Assembly (NCBI GenBank): GCA_013360825.1
Contig: JABWAY010000193.1
Location: 1-7,686 of the forward strand
Origin: Candidatus Brocadiia bacterium
GTDB lineage: Bacteria; Planctomycetota; MHYJ01; WSZJ01
DNA length: 7,686 nucleotides
Reading direction: 5' to 3'
Position 1 is the stretch's first letter; the number at the start of each line of letters is the position of its first letter. The translations under genes were made by a program, and so were the position numbers. The notes under the pieces were generated by a model. That model was not told the DNA's origin. It did no database searches and worked only from the letters and a program-made list of their open reading frames with translations. Of the stretch, positions 6,434-7,686 are shown one piece after another.

Positions 6434-6439
6434 TACTTT
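6434..6439 (+). promoter_or_regulatory. Possible -10 box (TACTTT) immediately before ppa
   Basis: TACTTT fits the TAnnnT pattern and lies only 4 bases before the chosen ATG of ppa, with no Shine-Dalgarno between. GAGACA at 6409-6414 is a poor -35 candidate at 19-base spacing. The arrangement could produce a leaderless ppa mRNA. The gap to ettA (6316-6443, 128 bp) must hold promoters for both divergent genes; nothing stronger was found there apart from an isolated TTGGCA at 6373-6378 without a matching -10. Confidence 0.22.
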
Positions 6440-6443
6440 CGGG

Positions 6444-7058
6444 ATGGCACACCCCTGGCACGACGTCCCGATCGGAGAGGACGCCCCGGAGACGTTTCTC
6501 GCGGTGGTGGAGATTCCGAAGGGCGACAAGGTGAAGTACGAGCTGCACAAGGCGACCGGGCTGCTGTATGTGGACCGGGTGCTGCACTCGTCGGTGGTCT
6601 ATCCGGCGAACTACGGGTTCATTCCGCAGACGCTGGGGGAGGACGACGACCCGATCGACGTCCTGATCCTGATGCAGGAGCCGGTGGCGCCGCTGTCGAT
6701 CCTGCGGACGCGGCCGATCGGGATGATGACGATGATCGACCAGGGGTGCAACGACGAGAAGATCATCTGCGTGCACATGGACGATCCGGAGTATGCGTCG
6801 TACACGCACATCGGGGAGCTGCGCGGCCACCGGCTGCTGGAACTGCGGCGGTTCTTTGAGGACTACAAGAAGCTCGAGCGCAAGGCGGTGAAGGTCCGGG
6901 ATTTCAAGGGGCCGCTGGTGGCGAAGCAGGCGGTGCGGGAGGCGATGGACCGGTACTGGGAGTCGCTCGGGAAGGTGAAGCGTGCCGGAACCCCGGCGCG
7001 GGTTCAGCCGAGGCGGACGGGGGCGACGAGGCGGAAGCCGACGGTGAAATTGAGGTAG
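6444..7058 (+). CDS. ppa: Family I inorganic pyrophosphatase
   Basis: The predicted protein is 204 aa and cytoplasmic. It hydrolyses pyrophosphate from nucleic acid and amino-acyl-tRNA synthesis to two phosphates, using Mg2+. The family signature DDDPIDV is at 67-73, with metal-binding Asp67, Asp69 and Asp72. Other active-site residues line up with the E. coli enzyme: Glu23, Lys31, Glu33, Arg45, Tyr57 (in YPANYGFIP), Asp99, Asp104, Lys106 and Tyr141-Lys142. All are present, so the enzyme should be active. The ATG at 6444 gives the familiar MAHPWHDVPIGEDAPETF N-terminus; in-frame ATGs at 6405 and 6426 would add non-homologous residues. The protein is longer than the 176 aa of E. coli: residues about 180-204 form a basic tail (Arg, Lys, Pro, Thr) outside the catalytic fold. 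The last 18 codons lie over the end of the convergent FGE-type frame, so the tail may be a by-product of that overlap. Confidence 0.95.
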   Translation: MAHPWHDVPIGEDAPETFLAVVEIPKGDKVKYELHKATGLLYVDRVLHSSVVYPANYGFIPQTLGEDDDPIDVLILMQEPVAPLSILRTRPIGMMTMIDQGCNDEKIICVHMDDPEYASYTHIGELRGHRLLELRRFFEDYKKLERKAVKVRDFKGPLVAKQAVREAMDRYWESLGKVKRAGTPARVQPRRTGATRRKPTVKLR

Positions 7059-7686
7059 TTGCGGGTCGCGGCGGTGCGGATGGAGGCGCGGCTCTGCGCG
7101 AACGACTGGGGCCAGCTGACGCCGCGGATCATGGTCCAGCGCCGGCCGCCGCGCGCGCCCTCGTTCAGGCACCATTGCTGGATGTTTCCGCCCATCCCGC
7201 GGACGCCGTACGGGGATTCGTCGAGAGGGAACTCGCCGACCCGAGCCGGGCGCATTCCCGCGGCCTGGGAAGTGTTCGTGTTGGAGACATGGGCTTCGAC
7301 GGCGTGCCCCCAGGGAAACGGGCGCGCGTCGGGGCCGCGGGCCGCGTGCTCCCAGTCGGTTTCGTGAGGGAGGGCGTAGAGCCGGCCTTCGCGGAGCGAC
7401 CGCCACCGGGCGCACGCGGCGGCGTCCTCCCAGCCGACCGCGAACGCGGGCCAGTCCGGGATGTCGTGAGAGGCAAGGTAGGTGGCACTCACGGCAATCG
7501 GGTTGTACAAGAGATAGGCGCCCATGAGCAGACCCACGAGGATCTGTCCCGCGATCTTCGCCTTCGCGCTCAATCCCTGGTTGTGCTTGCGGCGCAGTTT
7601 CGTGTAGTCGTCGAGAAATCCCACGGCGCTCAAGAGCACCATTGCGCCGATGGCCACCAGCAACAGCCGGTTCGTAAAACGTCCCC
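7004..7686 (-). CDS. In-frame MraY fragment joined to an FGE-sulfatase-type domain (5' end outside window)
   Basis: One open frame runs from the right edge to TGA at 7004-7006. Its first 60 or so codons (7686 to about 7490) are part of MraY. From about 7480 it becomes the C-terminal part of an FGE-sulfatase/SUMF1-type domain: WPAFAVGWEDAAACARWRS, then LPHETDWEHAARGPD, then FPWG, then GVRGMGGNIQQWC, then MIRGVSW and finally GFRLVAP. These are the family blocks in the right order. The paired catalytic cysteines of true formylglycine-generating enzymes, expected after the RGxSW block, are absent, so this domain probably binds or scaffolds rather than makes formylglycine. Joining a multi-pass cell-wall enzyme to this domain makes no obvious structural sense, and G+C changes sharply at the joint. 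A chimeric assembly or recombination is more likely than a natural fusion. The 3' end overlaps ppa by 55 bp, tail to tail. Confidence 0.75.
   Translation of the reverse strand, partial: GRFTNRLLLVAIGAMVLLSAVGFLDDYTKLRRKHNQGLSAKAKIAGQILVGLLMGAYLLYNPIAVSATYLASHDIPDWPAFAVGWEDAAACARWRSLREGRLYALPHETDWEHAARGPDARPFPWGHAVEAHVSNTNTSQAAGMRPARVGEFPLDESPYGVRGMGGNIQQWCLNEGARGGRRWTMIRGVSWPQSFAQSRASIRTAATRNYLNFTVGFRLVAPVRLG
7490..7686 (-). other. MraY-derived segment of the terminal open frame
   Basis: The translated segment contains VGFLDDYTKLRRKHNQGLS followed by AKAKIAGQILVGLLMGAYLL. This matches the middle of phospho-N-acetylmuramoyl-pentapeptide transferase, the inner-membrane enzyme that makes lipid I: a membrane helix, the DDY metal/substrate loop, the basic RRKHNQGLSAKAK cytoplasmic stretch and the next helix. 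The rest of MraY does not follow. G+C here is about 60% by count (111 of 186 bases in 7501-7686), against about 80% in 7321-7440, so it looks foreign to its surroundings. The left boundary is approximate (7475-7505). Confidence 0.72.

Noticed and set aside
6069..7415. 448-codon open frame on the minus strand opposite ppa
   Set aside because: It has no domain signal and is Arg/Pro-rich; ppa on the other strand has the full set of active-site residues.

Overview
The window is high-GC bacterial DNA (about 70% G+C by eye) with tightly packed genes, short intergenic gaps and both strands used. Two lipoproteins, two membrane-anchored proteins and a Spy/CpxP-like periplasmic protein point to a diderm. 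The phylum cannot be fixed from sequence alone. Gene content (FGE-sulfatase-type domain, EttA, family I pyrophosphatase, many anchored proteins of unknown role) would suit Planctomycetota or another high-GC environmental lineage, and the material may be a metagenomic contig.

Layout from left to right. Positions 1-402 (+) hold the C-terminal end of a TPR-like protein. It converges on a radical SAM/SPASM-like protein (449-1555, -). Upstream of that lies a clear hairpin terminator (1635-1660), which closes a minus-strand pair: an anchored protein with an apparent frameshift (open frame 2648-3334, with its displaced C-terminus at 2517-2710), followed by a membrane-anchored protein with Spy/CpxP-like LTxxQ motifs and a glycine-rich tail (1684-2439). 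Divergent from this pair is a thioredoxin-fold lipoprotein (3384-4025, +). It runs tail-to-tail, 9 bp apart, into a helical lipoprotein of unknown function (4035-4607, -), which lies just downstream of ettA (4639-6315, -). A divergent family I inorganic pyrophosphatase gene, ppa (6444-7058, +), then overlaps by 55 bp the end of a minus-strand open frame (7004-7686).

That last frame is the strangest object here. Its first part is a piece of MraY, the cell-wall lipid I synthase. It passes in frame into an FGE-sulfatase-type domain, and base composition jumps from about 60% to about 80% G+C across the joint. An assembly chimera or a recent recombination is more likely than a working fusion protein.

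Functionally, ettA and ppa are housekeeping genes (translation and pyrophosphate removal). The middle block (thioredoxin-like lipoprotein, Spy-like protein, anchored NTF2-like protein, helical lipoprotein) looks like a set of cell-envelope proteins, but nothing in the sequence links them into one named pathway. I found no convincing new multi-gene system, CRISPR array, tRNA, rRNA or insertion sequence. The points most worth checking are the MraY/FGE joint, the frameshift at 2711-2714, and three genes without a Shine-Dalgarno whose starts sit just behind -10-like boxes.
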